Notes under the pieces: model-generated | Told to the model about the DNA's origin: nothing | The model's database searches: none | What the model saw: only the letters and a program-made list of their open reading frames with translations | Shown here: positions 9,944-21,235 of the stretch, piece after piece | How positions within the stretch are numbered: position 1 is the first letter of the stretch | Layout of the letters: every line of letters starts with the position of its first letter | Made by a program: the position numbers and the translations under genes | NCBI GenBank assembly: GCA_012932865.1 | Contig: SAXG01000020.1 | Location: 310,001 to 374,000, forward strand | DNA: 64,000 nucleotides | Reading direction: 5' to 3' | DNA from: Amylostereum areolatum | Lineage: Eukaryota; Basidiomycota; Agaricomycetes; Russulales; Stereaceae

Positions 9944-12272
9944 TCATGTGGCGGTTGTCAGAACCCATGCTCTACCGCCCCCCGGGACGAACGACACGAG
10001 GGCGTACTTCCCATTGACGCGCCACTTCTCGCCTTTTGCGTCGAGCGCATTCGCGACGTCCTTTGATACGCCCACTGCGACGTCGGCCTTGTTTGTGCGC
10101 AAGCTGAGGAGGGGGAACGCGCCTGCGAGGGGACCTACATGGATGTCAGCACGGTTCAACACAAGTGTGAGTGGCTAAAGGGCGTACCAATGGCGGTGGG
10201 GAAGGGCGTATCAACAGGCCACTTGATATCGCCGGTGAGCCTACCAGACGAGATGGATTCTAAATGAGCAATGGACCATCGAAATCGGAACGGAGACTTA
10301 CTTGCGGTAGCTGTAGCCCGGCGCGTATTCGGTGAGCGCCTGACAGAAAACGGGAATGCACGACACTCACTTCAAATCTCCCTACTCAGCGCGCAAAGTC
10401 AGGTCACGACCTCAGGCTCAGAATGATGAGAACGGACTTTGAATACCACCAGTCCACTCTGAGCTAGGTGCTCCCCGAGCGCCGGCGCATGGATCTTCAT
10501 GTCCCAGTAAGGCCATGGCGAGGTCCAGAATTCAAACGTCGAGCCGCCCGTGCCCAACGGAGAGTCAAGTGGGACTGAGAGCGCGAATTGGCCGTTGGCG
10601 AGGTAGCCTTGCCAGCGTGTAACCATAGCGTAGAGATGGGCTTGGCCTGGGGAGGGTGTTGATGATGTTGAGGGGAAGAAGGTCGGAGAAAGGAGTGCAG
10701 CTGGGGTGCCTGGCGAAGTCGGGTGGGGTGACGTCCGAGACGAACCAGGGAATGGACTTCCCACTGGAGTGGCGGTGGTCAGACGGGTGACGGAAGTAGT
10801 GGGGGGTACGATTCACGTACTGGAAAACGACGCGAGAGACGAAGGGCGTGTATGTGACGAGGAAGTCGGCGAAGACGAAGTCTGTGAATAGCTGGGTCGA
10901 ATCAGATGGTGGCTCGGCCGACGTTGTAAGGCGAACGAACCTCAAATCCAGCTACGGGGTGCGTTAGAAGCGGGCACGTATAAGAGAGCTGAAGGCCGTA
11001 CCATTGTCGAGGACAAAATCGACGCGGGCGTCCTCGAGTGTTTTGATGTGGGTCCACACGTGCTCCTGGTCGTCTTTGAGGATGAACTCCTTGCGCGCCT
11101 GCTGGGCATCTTTCCCGACCGTCTGGAGATGCTGGATATCCTCGGGTGTCATGTGAGTGAGGAGGGAGAGATCCTGGGGAGGCATTTTAGTGCATATACG
11201 CGGGTACAGGCGTGGCGCGTCCAACCGTCGCGTTTCCCCTGTACGTTTTGTGTTAGCTTCTGAGGCAAGGCAAGGCTAGACGCTTTGCTCACCATAAGCA
11301 CATCTGGATCATCTCCCGGAAGATGACCTCAAGTTTGTCGGGGTCGGAGATGAGCGCTTCCTTCTCCGCTTCTAATTCATGCATCGTCGTAGCAAGTTCT
11401 GAAGGCGTTGTTAGTGATACGGATGAGTACGCAGTACGGCATCGCAAAAAATGAGGACGGACGGTAGATGGCGGATCCGCTTGCTTTGAATGTCTCCTGC
11501 TTTTGGGAGGAAAATGGATCGTACGTCTTCCAGTGCTTCGTCAATGCGAATTGGGCTCGGATGAAGCGGTATCTACGTCCGCGGTTCAATAGGTGTTCTT
11601 CGCGACAAAGGTACCGCTTACAGGTAGCATCTGCAAGGCAATTACCGGTAAGTGGTGTGTGGAGGGTGATGTAAAAAAGGGCGCACTCGGCAAAGAGCCA
11701 GGGAGCGGTGAACCACGTCCCCTGCGCGTTCTCCGCCAGCCTCGCCAACTCCGTGTTGTAAAGTCCGACCATAGGCTCGCAGTCGTCAGGTATAGGCCTT
11801 CACAGCCGCAAAACCGAACCGGACCACGACCGAACGTATCACCCCATTCAAAATAAGCGTCTAGCATCTGCACGACACGGGAAAGGACTCACTCGAGCGC
11901 GCGATCCCTGCCCATTTCGTACTTGGTCCGGCTTATGGTTTCGATGATCTGCTTGCCCTCCTCGATTTTGGCGGACACGTTCGCGGATGGAGAGTCGCCT
12001 TGGGCGTCGAGCGTATTGTCATGGTTGTCGCGGTAGACGCGGTCGATGATCCCGGTGAGGATGACGGGCCAGCGTTTGACGACTGTTTCGTAGCTGATCG
12101 AGGGGTGGAGTGAGAAAACAAAAGCTATGGGAACAGGGGGGGGGGGGGGGGGCTTACGAGAAGCTGCACGCAGGACGAACTTGGCGTGAGTCGTCGGCGA
12201 TGAGGAACGCTGCCGGAAAACGCACCCTTCCACATCGACGGGATCGTAAGGTGGGAATGGCGGTTGGAACAT
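9944..12272 (-). CDS. ARMT1/DUF89-family damage-control phosphatase
   Basis: Metal-dependent phosphatase family (DUF89; ARMT1, yeast YMR027W type) that removes damaging or excess sugar phosphates; an acidic-residue methyltransferase role was proposed for the human member. Family blocks in order: YETVVKRWPVIL, KIEEGKQIIETISRTKYEM, NTELARLAENAQGTWFTAPWLFAE, HWKTYDPF, DLSLLTHMTPEDIQHLQ, ARVDFVLDN (metal-site Asp/Asn), FADFLVTYTPFVSRVVF, PWFVSDVTPPDF and, near the C-terminus, PLAGAFPLLSLRTNKADVAVG. It has about ten exons. The first intron is best placed at 12225-12094 (GTGCGT...ATCAG), which joins PPYDPVDVEG directly to YETVVKRW as in relatives. That intron is 132 nt, longer than its neighbours, and holds a 17-G run. 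Cytosolic protein expected; the other splice sites were not all resolved. Confidence 0.85.
12136..12152 (+). repeat. 17-nt poly-G run in ARMT1-like intron 1
   Basis: Uninterrupted G17 (C17 in the transcript), inside the proposed first intron. Likely length-variable and prone to assembly error. Confidence 0.9.
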
Positions 12273-12414
12273 CGCGGTCTGCGTTGATTGCTTTTCGACT
12301 TGTGTCGTCGAGCTTTACACTTTGTTCTAGCGGGAGAGAATGTGTACTTCAGGTGAAAGGAGACAGTAAAGTGGACGTCTGCCGTCGTCTGGTCGAAATC
12401 GAGCGCGGCGGGAC

Positions 12415-12710
12415 AGGACCCGTGAAGCTCCTGTGGATGTTTGTCCGGCGAACTTCCCGATTTTCGGTCAAAAAATGCACAAGACTCGGCCCTGTTCCTG
12501 AAGCACGTGCCGTTTTTCCGCCGTCTCCGGCTCAGGACCAAGCTTTTTGGCATTAAAAGTTGGCCCAGACGGCCTCAAAAATGCACTTTTTTGACAAGGA
12601 TATCCAGATTTTGGCTCAAAAAATGCACTTTCTGGGGAGCGATTTCGACAAATTTTGCCTCAAAAAATGCACTTTGGCGGACACACATCTGCAGGAGCTT
12701 CACGGGTCCT
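12415..12710. mobile_element. 296-bp TIR element (MITE-like) with 8-bp target duplication
   Basis: Terminal inverted repeats of 33 nt (12415-12447 and 12678-12710) match at 30 of 33 positions; the outer 19 nt are identical (AGGACCCGTGAAGCTCCTG). Both sides are flanked by the same 8 bp, GGCGGGAC (12407-12414 and 12711-12718), a perfect target-site duplication. There is no transposase ORF. The inside holds four spaced copies of a motif like TCAAAAAATGCAC (near 12468, 12574, 12616, 12659). An 8-bp duplication is typical of hAT, P and KDZ-type elements; the superfamily is not determined. It lies in the upstream region of the ARMT1-like gene. Confidence 0.8.
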
Positions 12711-12718
12711 GGCGGGAC

Positions 12719-13320
12719 CAAGGTCCTTCTCAGCACGTGGTCCCTGCGATTTCTGCCTCGGAGTCGCCAACCTTCCGAAAACCTCAAGGATGGGGATAGA
12801 AAAATAAGAGCTGGAAGGATATCATAGTTCCAGTTGACACTACTATCGGTATCTCTCGAGCAGAAAGTACGCATGATGTACATATCACGGGCACCTGCCA
12901 GTAGGAGGGCCCGCCGAACTCGCTCACTTTCCCGGTCTCCAAAATGAAGCAAACTCGACAGCGACGTGAAGTCGGAAAGAAATTGAACGCATAGGTACAA
13001 GTACCCAACAAGCCTCATGGACGAGAAGTCTGTGTTATGCATGAGAGTTTCGGCCAAAGTACGCGCCAGAGAGCGAGTCCCATCTGCTCATCTGACACCG
13101 ACTCGAATGTCCGACTTGGCCAAATTGACCTTGACACGTCGCAGCAGGTCGCAACGATCCCAACGTAGCATCAAAAGTCTGAAGGGGTGTAGAAATGTTG
13201 TCATTAAGCCTGCGACATGAATGTCCTGGTCCGTGGTCCGCGGTCCTTCTACACACCAGGATCTCTCCCTGGAGACACGCCCGCGCTGTCAATTTCATCC
13301 CAATCGCCCATGGCACGCCC
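12719..13320. other. intergenic after the TIR element
   Basis: No gene is supported. It ends at the 3' side of the thioesterase gene. Confidence 0.45.
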
Positions 13321-15421
13321 CTAGGAGCTCCGCAGTCCTCGAATCGCCGCGCCGACTTCCAGTGCCCGACGCCCCTCCAGCCACAGCATCGCCTCTGCAG
13401 GCACAAAATAAAAAAGAGGTGATCAATCAGTAACGCACATCCAAACCTTTGAAAGCCCGCGATGACCGAGAGCGCGCGCACGCACCGCGATACGTTTTGG
13501 GGACGACTTTTCGGGGGATGCCCCCGCCTTGGGCACACCATGTGAACCGAAAGTCGTTCGTCATTTGTTCGATGCCGGATTCGACGTCGACGACGTCGGC
13601 TTTGACGCGGACGTGCTGAGGGGGTCGGTTAGAGGCGGATATGTTTGAAGAGGAGAGGAGAACGCACGACGACCGGGCGACCCTCTTCGTCGGTGGTCGT
13701 GTGGAGGATGGAGGAGGTGAGGCGGAGGATGGACCCGATTGGGACTGGCCGCGCGAATGAGATGGAGTCGAGCGAGAGGAAGCGCACTGGTTGGCGGGTG
13801 AACAGTCTTGACGTCGTGAATCCAACCTGAAAGATAGGTGTGAGGATGATGCACCCGAGAACCTAGACGATAGGGCCCACCTCGTACGCAAGCCTCATGA
13901 GGAATCCACCGAAAATCTTCTGGTGAACACTAGTACGCCCCGTTCAATTTCCTTCCTGAACAAAGTGACAACGGGAGGGAGACTGACTTGCGCTCTTGAG
14001 GGAACATGAGCATCGTCCGTTCCAGCTTGGTGTCTTCCATCCACACCCGCTCTTCGTCATGCGGCGCGCGATGCCAGTCGGTTCGCCCGTACTTGAGCTC
14101 GAACGCGTGGAGCGCATCTGCCTCTTCCGACGAGGGCGGCACGCGCTTCAACGAGCGCCGCATATCGCTCTGCCGTTTCTTCTTGTGCTCTGGGAAGGCG
14201 GTCAGAAAGTACGACAGGGAACAAAGCAAGGAGGGCGTACGCTCGCCCATGGTGTAAAGCACCTGCTCTTCCGGTGCGGTTATCTTCAATCGGTTGACCG
14301 GGTACGCCTTGTGGGTGAACGCGTCCCGGCACACCATCGAGAACCGGCCTGTCAGGTGTCCGCGGTCACAAGAGGTATCGAATAAAAGGATAATGGAGAA
14401 CGTACCGAGCATCACGGGCGTCTCCTGCCCGTCCTCCTCGAGCGCATCCATCTTGACCGCAACCTCCATTGAGCTCGAACCGACGTGAATGACGTGCCCG
14501 CTTAGGCGGAGATCGCGCACGGGGCTGAGCGGGGACAGCATGTCTAATCTGCGGAAATGGTCAGTCTAGAACTCGATCCAGGAGGCCTATACGCGGTACA
14601 AGGGACGGGGCACTAGACGGCGCGGCGAATGTACAAGGGACGGCGAATGGTGGGGATTGGAAGATCCAAACGATGTTCCGGGACGGGCAGGAGAAAGGAG
14701 GCCGATACATTGGCGGTGACGTCACGGCAGACCTTGAAAAGCTGAAAGTACTCAGACACTGACCTGTCTACGGACGCGGTCACGATGTAGAAGCCTTTTT
14801 CCTGCACCTTTCCCAAGGTCTCAACGCTCGGCCCAAGAACGTGCTTGTAAGAGATTGAGCCCGCTAGGGAATCGAGGTGTTCAAAGAGCTTGCCGGTGCG
14901 GATCCCGCCTGAGGCGTTGGTGTACTGTTCTAGGAGTGCGGGGTCGGAGGCGAAGGGGAGAAAGATCTCGGTGTAAGAATCGTGCATGGAACGTGGAGGA
15001 AGGTCCGTTGGTACGTTCTTGGGCGGTATCGGAGATGCCGGACGGGCAGCATCGAGAAGGGCTTGTGCCCATGGAATGGAGCCGCGCACGGGGACGACAC
15101 TGAAGAATACAAAGTCAATGTTATTCAAGCTACGTTGGAGGAAAGGTGTTTACGTGTGGTATGTCGGATCAGAACGAGCCCCTGTATGGGGAGTATGAGT
15201 GGAAGTTTGTAGAGGGAGAGACGATACGTACTGACAACTTTGAGTAGCCTCTCGAGCTCCTTCAGGTCTTCTGTCTCTTCAACGGCCTTGGACTCTTTGT
15301 CACGAACAAAGTCTTCAGCTGCACCGCGGGCGGCGACAGTGAACGAGAATTGTCGTACTCTGCTCGGTCGAAGCACGACCTTCGAACGCGCTGTCGAGCG
15401 CAGGAGGTGTTTGGAGAACAT
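13321..15421 (-). CDS. mitochondrial acyl-CoA thioesterase, ACOT9-like (double hotdog)
   Basis: Acyl-CoA thioesterase that releases fatty acid and CoA. The N-terminus (MFSKHLLRSTARSKVV, rich in Arg/Ser and without acids) is a typical mitochondrial targeting sequence. Hotdog domain 1 covers the GSIPWAQALL, DSYTEIFLPFASDP, LFEHLDSLAGSISYKHVLG and GFYIVTASVDR blocks, then LRLSGHVIHVGSSSMEVAVKMD. Domain 2 has KIFGGFLMRLAYEVGFT, SLDSISFARPVPIGSILRL and VRVKADVVDVE. The last exon gives EAMLWLEGRRALEVG and the stop at 13321-13323. Several short introns interrupt the gene. A 28-nt exon (about 15184-15157, ARSDPTYHT) is needed to join exon 1 to VVPVRGSIPW in frame. The two-hotdog layout matches ACOT9-type enzymes of fungi. 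Confidence 0.88.
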
Positions 15422-16344
15422 TGCGGTCGGAAAGCAGGAACTGGATCGGAGATTCGGAACGACGACGGGCGGTGGAGATAAGATAAGATAACCACGTATC
15501 CGAGCTCCCCGAACTGTGGCTCGGGCACCCCTCGAGGCTCGAGCTCTCAGCTCCTCCCGCCTGCTATCGTATGTATCGGCCACACGCTTTCAATGAACGC
15601 ACAGATATCGACGCATGGGCGGTAGGTATTCTTCTAGCTACCCGCAGATACATGAATCTGGGATGATGACTTGTCACAGTTCGGGGACCACGGACTCGGG
15701 TATTCCCATTTTTCCCGCGCGGTCTTGTTCTTCAAGTTGGGCCGTTCCGACTGGCTTCCTTGTTCAGTTCTTCTTCTCTTCTTTCATCAGTGTACTTACT
15801 CTTGTTCTCGAACACTCAAAATGACAAACATCGGGCTCAATACAGCCAATTACCGCCGTGCTTTCATCCGAGTATACTCGTCACCATGCCTACCGCCTGC
15901 CCACCGCCTGCACTCTGTCATTTCCGCTCTCTGGGTTTCAGCTTTCGAGGGTCGATCCATGCACTGGCCTTTCAAGTCTACCCGATGCCTTTTCATAGCC
16001 ACACCTTGACCGTATCTTGCCTTCCACGATCCGCGATGCAGCGACCGAGGTGGAAAGTCGGTTACCCATGGGACCATGATGGACGGCGAGCGGCAGCCCA
16101 TCTGTTCGGCGCGGCGCTTGCTTCGATTTCTATTTACTTGACGCCCTCGCCAGCGGAATGTGCCCTCGACTTCTCAAGGCACTCTCCCAGGCCGACCATA
16201 TAAGGATCACAGCTACCCGACGCCCTTTCCCCGCCTCCCTCTCAGCGGGATCTCCTCTGTTGGCCAGCCGCTCTCTTTTGGCTCTCTTCCATTCCTTTTG
16301 GTTTACGTCTTTTCCAGCTGCGCTGAGTCCTTTTGATCTTCGGT
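15422..16344. other. divergent intergenic region
   Basis: Lies between the divergently transcribed thioesterase and membrane-protein genes, so it holds both promoters. Pyrimidine-rich stretches precede the start codon at 16345. No gene is supported. Confidence 0.5.
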
Positions 16345-18734
16345 ATGCTCCTTTCTATTCGCCATCAGTTTTCCCTCGCTCTTCAAAACGCGGTACGTCG
16401 TCTTAGTTTGCGGACCACGTGCCTTCTAACTCATCCTGGATTTGCCAGTTCTTCAAAGTCACCCTTAACCGTTTCTCCACCGCATTCTTCATTCTCTCTT
16501 TCGTGTACTGCTTCGCCCAGGGCATCACTCAGGCTTTCCTCTTCTCCGTCGACACTCGTTGGCGCACTTTCACATCCGAAGTCGTCGGCCACGCAAACAT
16601 CAACACCACCGTCTTCCTGCAATACACCCTCCATTACACTTGGGAAATATGCAACGATACGCCCGTATCCGGCGTGGCTGGCGCATGTGTGCCCTTCTAC
16701 AACTGGCATCAGGCCAATGCGACGACAATCCCACCTTTCTTCCGGCGCGATGACGAGGTCGGTCTTCATCCATCATACTCTGCCATCCTTCTGACCTGGC
16801 CTCATCAGGGGTTCGGAAGTTTGACCCAATCATCTACGTATGCGGTGCGTCGATGGTCTTTGCCTTCTGATATGTATCCGTGGCTTACAGTAGCGTGGGA
16901 ACTCCAGGTTCAACCCCTGGACGACGCGAGATGGATCATCGAAGACGGTACCCCGTCGAGGCTCGTCGTTTCAAGCGCGACCAACGAGAATGGGACGTTC
17001 GTCGTCGTGTCGCAGCATGATACTTCCAACTCAATCACCCTCGATCCCGTCTGCACGCGCACGATGCTTTACCCAGACCAGAAGTGCGTGTATCCTGCCG
17101 TCTCGTTGGACAGCCGTCGCTGAGTTATCGCAGATTAGACCAGTATAGCCGCGAGGACGCATCGTTGATCGCGGCGCACTTCTGGCTGTTCGGCCTCGCA
17201 CTCTTTGCGGTACGTCGCCTGCACACCGTCCTATCCGCCACCGCCACTGAACCCGATCGTTGCCGCACTTCATCAGCTCGTGTACGAGTCGATACCTCAC
17301 CTGTACGCCCTTTTATTATGTTGTCTGTTCGCGTCAGATCCTCACAATCAGCGCCCGTGCAGAATCGCTCTCGCTTTTGCACGTCTGCTTGCCACCGCTT
17401 GGTCCGCGTACGCGATCTGGCGCACCATCAACCTCGGCCAGCGGCTCGACCGTCTCGTTGGGCCCGGAACGCCTTGCCATCTCAACATCTTCCCTGCGTA
17501 CTTTGCGGAACGAGTTCGCTTCCAGGTGGGTGCGGTTGTAAGGGTCGGCGTTGGGCGAGCTTTCTGATCAAGATGGGGCGTAGATTGCTGATTTGGTGTT
17601 GCATGCGACCGCACTTTTGCTCGTGCTGGTTCTTTCGTGGAGGCTCGCCCGGGTGCGTGCTATCTCCTTTTGTTTGTTCGTTTCAACCTTCCTCATCTCT
17701 TGCACTCCACAGACCTACCAGAACGCGACCTTTGCCCGCGCTTGCCCCCCAGCGCACATTCTCAAGATCTACCGCGTACGCTGCCCGTTTATTTCGCTTA
17801 GGCTCTTTACATCGTTAACGCGCGGTCACAGTACTTCCTCGCGGTCTTTGTCTGCTTGCAGCTCGCGGTCTTCTTCCTCGTCGTCGCAATGAGTCTCTGG
17901 ATCGACCAGCTCGTCAATGGTGCCATTGCGGATCTCTCCTGGCACACGGGCGTTTACGAGGCGCTTTTCATCTTCACGACCGTCGTGCGTCTCCTTCTGT
18001 CCTTTCATTTGCCTTTGGTTACTGATATATGAATCGTGCAGTTTCTGCTTCCGTGGATCGCTACCGTAAGTTCAGGTCGTCGCTTGATGCATTTCGAGGA
18101 GCTGAGACAGTGTCCACAGGGCTGGTTCTCTATTCGCCGCGAAAACGCTCGCCTGACGCTCGCCTTTTTGGTCACCGCGTTCATCTTTATCGCGGCGTGG
18201 GCGCTCATGTTCTACTCCCAAGTACGCGCCTATCCTTTCCCTCCTTCCTTCGACTTGGCTGATGCACAGATGCCCAGGTTTATCGCTTCACCTTTGTCGA
18301 CTGGCCGTTCTTCGGGTCTATCACGCTCACCGCGTTCGTGGTCATGGTGCTCAGCATGGTCTTCGCCCTGCTCTGTCGATCGAACTTCGACCGAGGGCTG
18401 GCCCACTTCCGTGCGTATCCATCACTTCTTTTCCTTCCATCTCACGCTCATTCCGTGGCGCCGGGAACGAACAGTGTATGTGGAAAAGGCGCTGGCGGAC
18501 TCAGACTTCGAACCCGAGGTCTTTGCGCGCGATCCGGAGAAAGCGGCGCTCCCGTATGGGGCAGGTCCGGCGGGGTGGGAACGCGCGGAGCGAGACAGCC
18601 CGTTGTCGGTCACGCCTGAGAAGCGGATCGAGCTGACGCTATCGTTGGCATCGGACGAGTTGAGCGACGATGAGGACGATTTGAAGGGGAGCAAGACGAA
18701 TATACTCAGCAGGCTTGACTTCGAGAAAAGGTAG
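16345..18734 (+). CDS. polytopic membrane protein of unknown function
   Basis: Unrecognised membrane protein with many short introns. The start is ATG 16345: exon 1, 16345-16392, MLLSIRHQFSLALQNA, then a GTACGT intron and exon 2 from 16449 (FFKVTLNRFSTAFFILSF). The layout is one N-terminal membrane segment, a long non-cytosolic domain of about 190 residues with several N-x-T/S sites, then about seven hydrophobic segments, among them HATALLLVLVLSWRLAR, FLAVFVCLQLAVFFLVVAMS, TLAFLVTAFIFIAAWALMFY and GSITLTAFVVMVLSMVFALL. It ends in an acidic cytosolic tail (SLASDELSDDEDDLKG). No transporter signature or catalytic motif was recognised. It could be a receptor-like or channel-like protein; the function is left open. 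Confidence 0.7.
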
Positions 18735-19901
18735 CGACGCGTATCGCTCGGACAGTGTTGTTTCCACTTCGTTTCGGTTGTTTTCTTCTTCTTTGGACTG
18801 AAAAGACTCGCGCGCATGCGGGCGCTGGTTCTTTTGCTTTGATCACTCGTTTTTGTGCTGCATGTAGCTAGCTAGTCTCGCTTTCCCCGTTGTTTCAACT
18901 TCTTCATACCCACTGTACTGTAGGACTCTTCGATGGCATTTAGTAGTGCTCGCGGTCCGCGACCGCTGCTGACGCATGTACTGTACTCATATTCGCGGCT
19001 GCACATCTTTCTGTATATACAATCAAGCTGTTTTACTGCAGTGGCCCGTGGGCATGAGCATGCGCAGACTCGGGAACGGCGTGAGCGCGCGGTCATGTGC
19101 CTTTCGGCTGCCAGCGCGCGACGCCCGTCGCAACGGATTCTTCGGAATCTTCCCCTCAACTGCACCTCCATGAACTTCGGCATGCGCATGTATTGCGTGT
19201 GGAGAAAACTAATCAAAGGTTCTACGACATACTACGCGTATGAGCAGCCGCAGATTCAAAGACGGATCACTGGCCGGTTCGGACTCTAATTTTACAGCTG
19301 ATTTGCAGACACTTGAACCACCCTCCTTCATCATACCAATTTTTTCACTTTAAAACGCCTCCAAGACAGACTACAGTCAAAGTGCGATCCATTCATATCA
19401 TCCAATGCGCTACCTGCAGATTGAGCTGAGCGCGGTGGGTGAGTCCTTCAATGAGTTGCTGTCCTCCTCAGTTAGGATCTCCTCATTCGAGTCTCAACCA
19501 CAGCTCCACTCCAGCCACTCTCCACCCGCATGAAGACCTCTCTAACGACGACCACCGGTGAATATCGCCTTCCGAACGCGTGGATCGCGCTCTTTTCCCG
19601 CGATTCAAGTCTCATCTGCATTGTATCCCGCCTCTGTTTCTCGTCTCACAACGGTACGGATCTTGACGCGCCTACCTCACCAATTTGCCGGCGCATTTAG
19701 GTTCTGACCGTGCCACCTCCTGCCGCGGTATTGCGCGTCGAGGGTCCGGGGGCGCACGATGCCCGGTCGACCAGCTTTGGTCCAGCTCGCATTGCGATTC
19801 AGACTGCAAGCCCCCGCCCGAATTACTCGTTCGTCAGATCGACTGATCCGATGGGGCTGACAGAGGCGAAACAGACGACCCGACAACCTGGCGTGACGAG
19901 G
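18735..19901. other. 1.2-kb intergenic region
   Basis: No ORF with recognisable homology or splice pattern. It holds the 3' flank of the membrane protein and the upstream region of the gene starting at 20040. Confidence 0.45.
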
Positions 19902-19909
19902 TATAAAAG
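19902..19909 (+). promoter_or_regulatory. TATA box
   Basis: TATAAAAG, followed by a CT-rich then CA-rich leader, 138 nt before ATG 20040. This is a strong core promoter by fungal standards. Confidence 0.6.
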
Positions 19910-20039
19910 GACGGCAGGGTGGGCGTATATTCTTCAGTGCTCTCTTGCTCTCTTGCATCTTAGCGCCCTTCCTCTCTCCCACACCACCCATACACCACCC
20001 CACACACTCCTACCCACCCCACACCCTCACACTACTATC

Positions 20040-21227
20040 ATGCTTTCCTTCTCCCAGAACTTCAGCGTGCGCACGTTCGTCCTCGCCGTCGCGGGCGAGA
20101 AAAAGACGACGGGCGGCCGCAAGGTCGTCGGGAACGAGCGCCGTGGCGGCCAGTGGATGGGCGGCGTCGTTCCCCGCGATGCCATCACCGCGTCGGTGCA
20201 GCCTCCTCCGCGTCTGCTGCGTCCGACCGGCTGCATGTTCGACGGCATGAGGTGTAACATCTGCCCTCACCACGCTGCGGGTTCCCGGACGTGGTGAACT
20301 TGCGGCGGAGGTCCTTTGTCGTTCGAACTTCGCAGAGACGCTATCATCGCGCGTACTTCGTCTGTCTCCGTGTCTTTCCTTTGCATTCTGAGTTCCCCTC
20401 GGCTTTTTTCACGCGCACTGACCACCCTCTGTTGGCTTTGCAGGCTGTCGACGAGTCGGACTGGCCTTTTCCCCGCGCAAGATCTCCCCAGACTAACAAT
20501 GTTAGTAACACAGGTGCGTGGCTGCTCCTTGCCGACTGGATGTGCCTATCGCGAGGGTGCGGAAGGCCGGTGCAGGACAGTTCAACGTCTACCCAGCCCG
20601 TCATTCTTCCTGCGCTGATTCCCTCTCCCCGTCGAGACAGGATTATCCCTTGGGCTTAAGATATGACACCCACGCAAGAGACCCCATGGCACCTTCCCAG
20701 GCCTTCCAGGATCACAGGTGCGTAGCTGTTCCTCTCCGACTGGACGCGCCTATCGCGAGGGTGTGGAAGGCCGGTGCAGGACAGCCGAACGTTTCGTCTA
20801 CACCTTCAACCTTCACGCGCTGATTCTCTCCTTCCATCGAGACAGGTTTATCGTCCGGATCTCCCACTGCAAGGACTCAAGCGCGCGGCGATTTGAAGGA
20901 TCGAAGGAGGGATGGGTGCCGGCGGATGCGCAGGCTCGTGGGGTTGGCCTCCCGCGGGTTTGGGCACCTTCGTCGGCGGCGGGAGGGCGGAGACAAGGGG
21001 GTCTCGCTCGGAATTGGTGCTTTGGATTTGGGTCTTCGTTTGTGTCTTCTGTTTGTCTTGTTCTCGCGCTCGTGCTCTTGGATCTGTTCTCTGTGCATTC
21101 TTCTCCTGCTCCGGACATTATAATCCTAATAACCCCCTCCCCCTTAATATCTCGTTCTGTATCTCTCGTCCTCTCGTTTCCTTTCTCCGTGCATTCTTCT
21201 CCAGCTTCGGACATTATAATCCAATAA
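20040..21227 (+). CDS. unrecognised gene, four-exon model with duplicated introns
   Basis: The product is not recognised. A TATA box precedes ATG 20040 (MLSFSQNFSVRTFVLAVAGE, then basic and Gly-rich sequence). A four-exon model stays open: 20040-20251 (donor GTGTAA), 20444-20513 (acceptor TTTGCAG), 20641-20717, 20846-21227. The phases agree and total 741 nt (246 residues). The C-terminal 70 residues are hydrophobic and contain the repeated phrase FSVHSSPA(P/S)DII, encoded by a 96-bp-spaced direct repeat, which could instead be 3' UTR. Exon 1 also has its own stop at 20297 if the first intron is retained, giving an 85-residue product. Gene structure is tentative. Confidence 0.35.
20514..20640 (+). 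repeat. introner-like intron, copy 1 (127 nt)
   Basis: Starts CACAG|GTGCGT and ends TCGAGACAG. It is about 80% identical by eye over its length to 20718-20845; the core CCTATCGCGAGGGTG and GGAAGGCCGGTGCAGGACAG is nearly exact. Repeat edges nearly coincide with the splice sites. Confidence 0.55.
20718..20845 (+). repeat. introner-like intron, copy 2 (128 nt)
   Basis: Second copy of the 20514-20640 sequence, again starting CACAG|GTGCGT and ending TCGAGACAG. The 77-nt exon between the copies is not itself repeated. Confidence 0.55.
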
Positions 21228-21235
21228 CCCCCATA
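21091..21235 (+). repeat. direct repeat, two copies 96 bp apart
   Basis: CTGTGCATTCTTCTCCTGCT-like sequence through GGACATTATAATCC occurs at about 21091-21140 and again at 21187-21235. Confidence 0.7.

Noticed and set aside
20040..20297. 85-residue small secreted or pheromone-like peptide
   Set aside because: No signal peptide, no CaaX end and no pheromone features; kept only as part of a tentative multi-exon gene.
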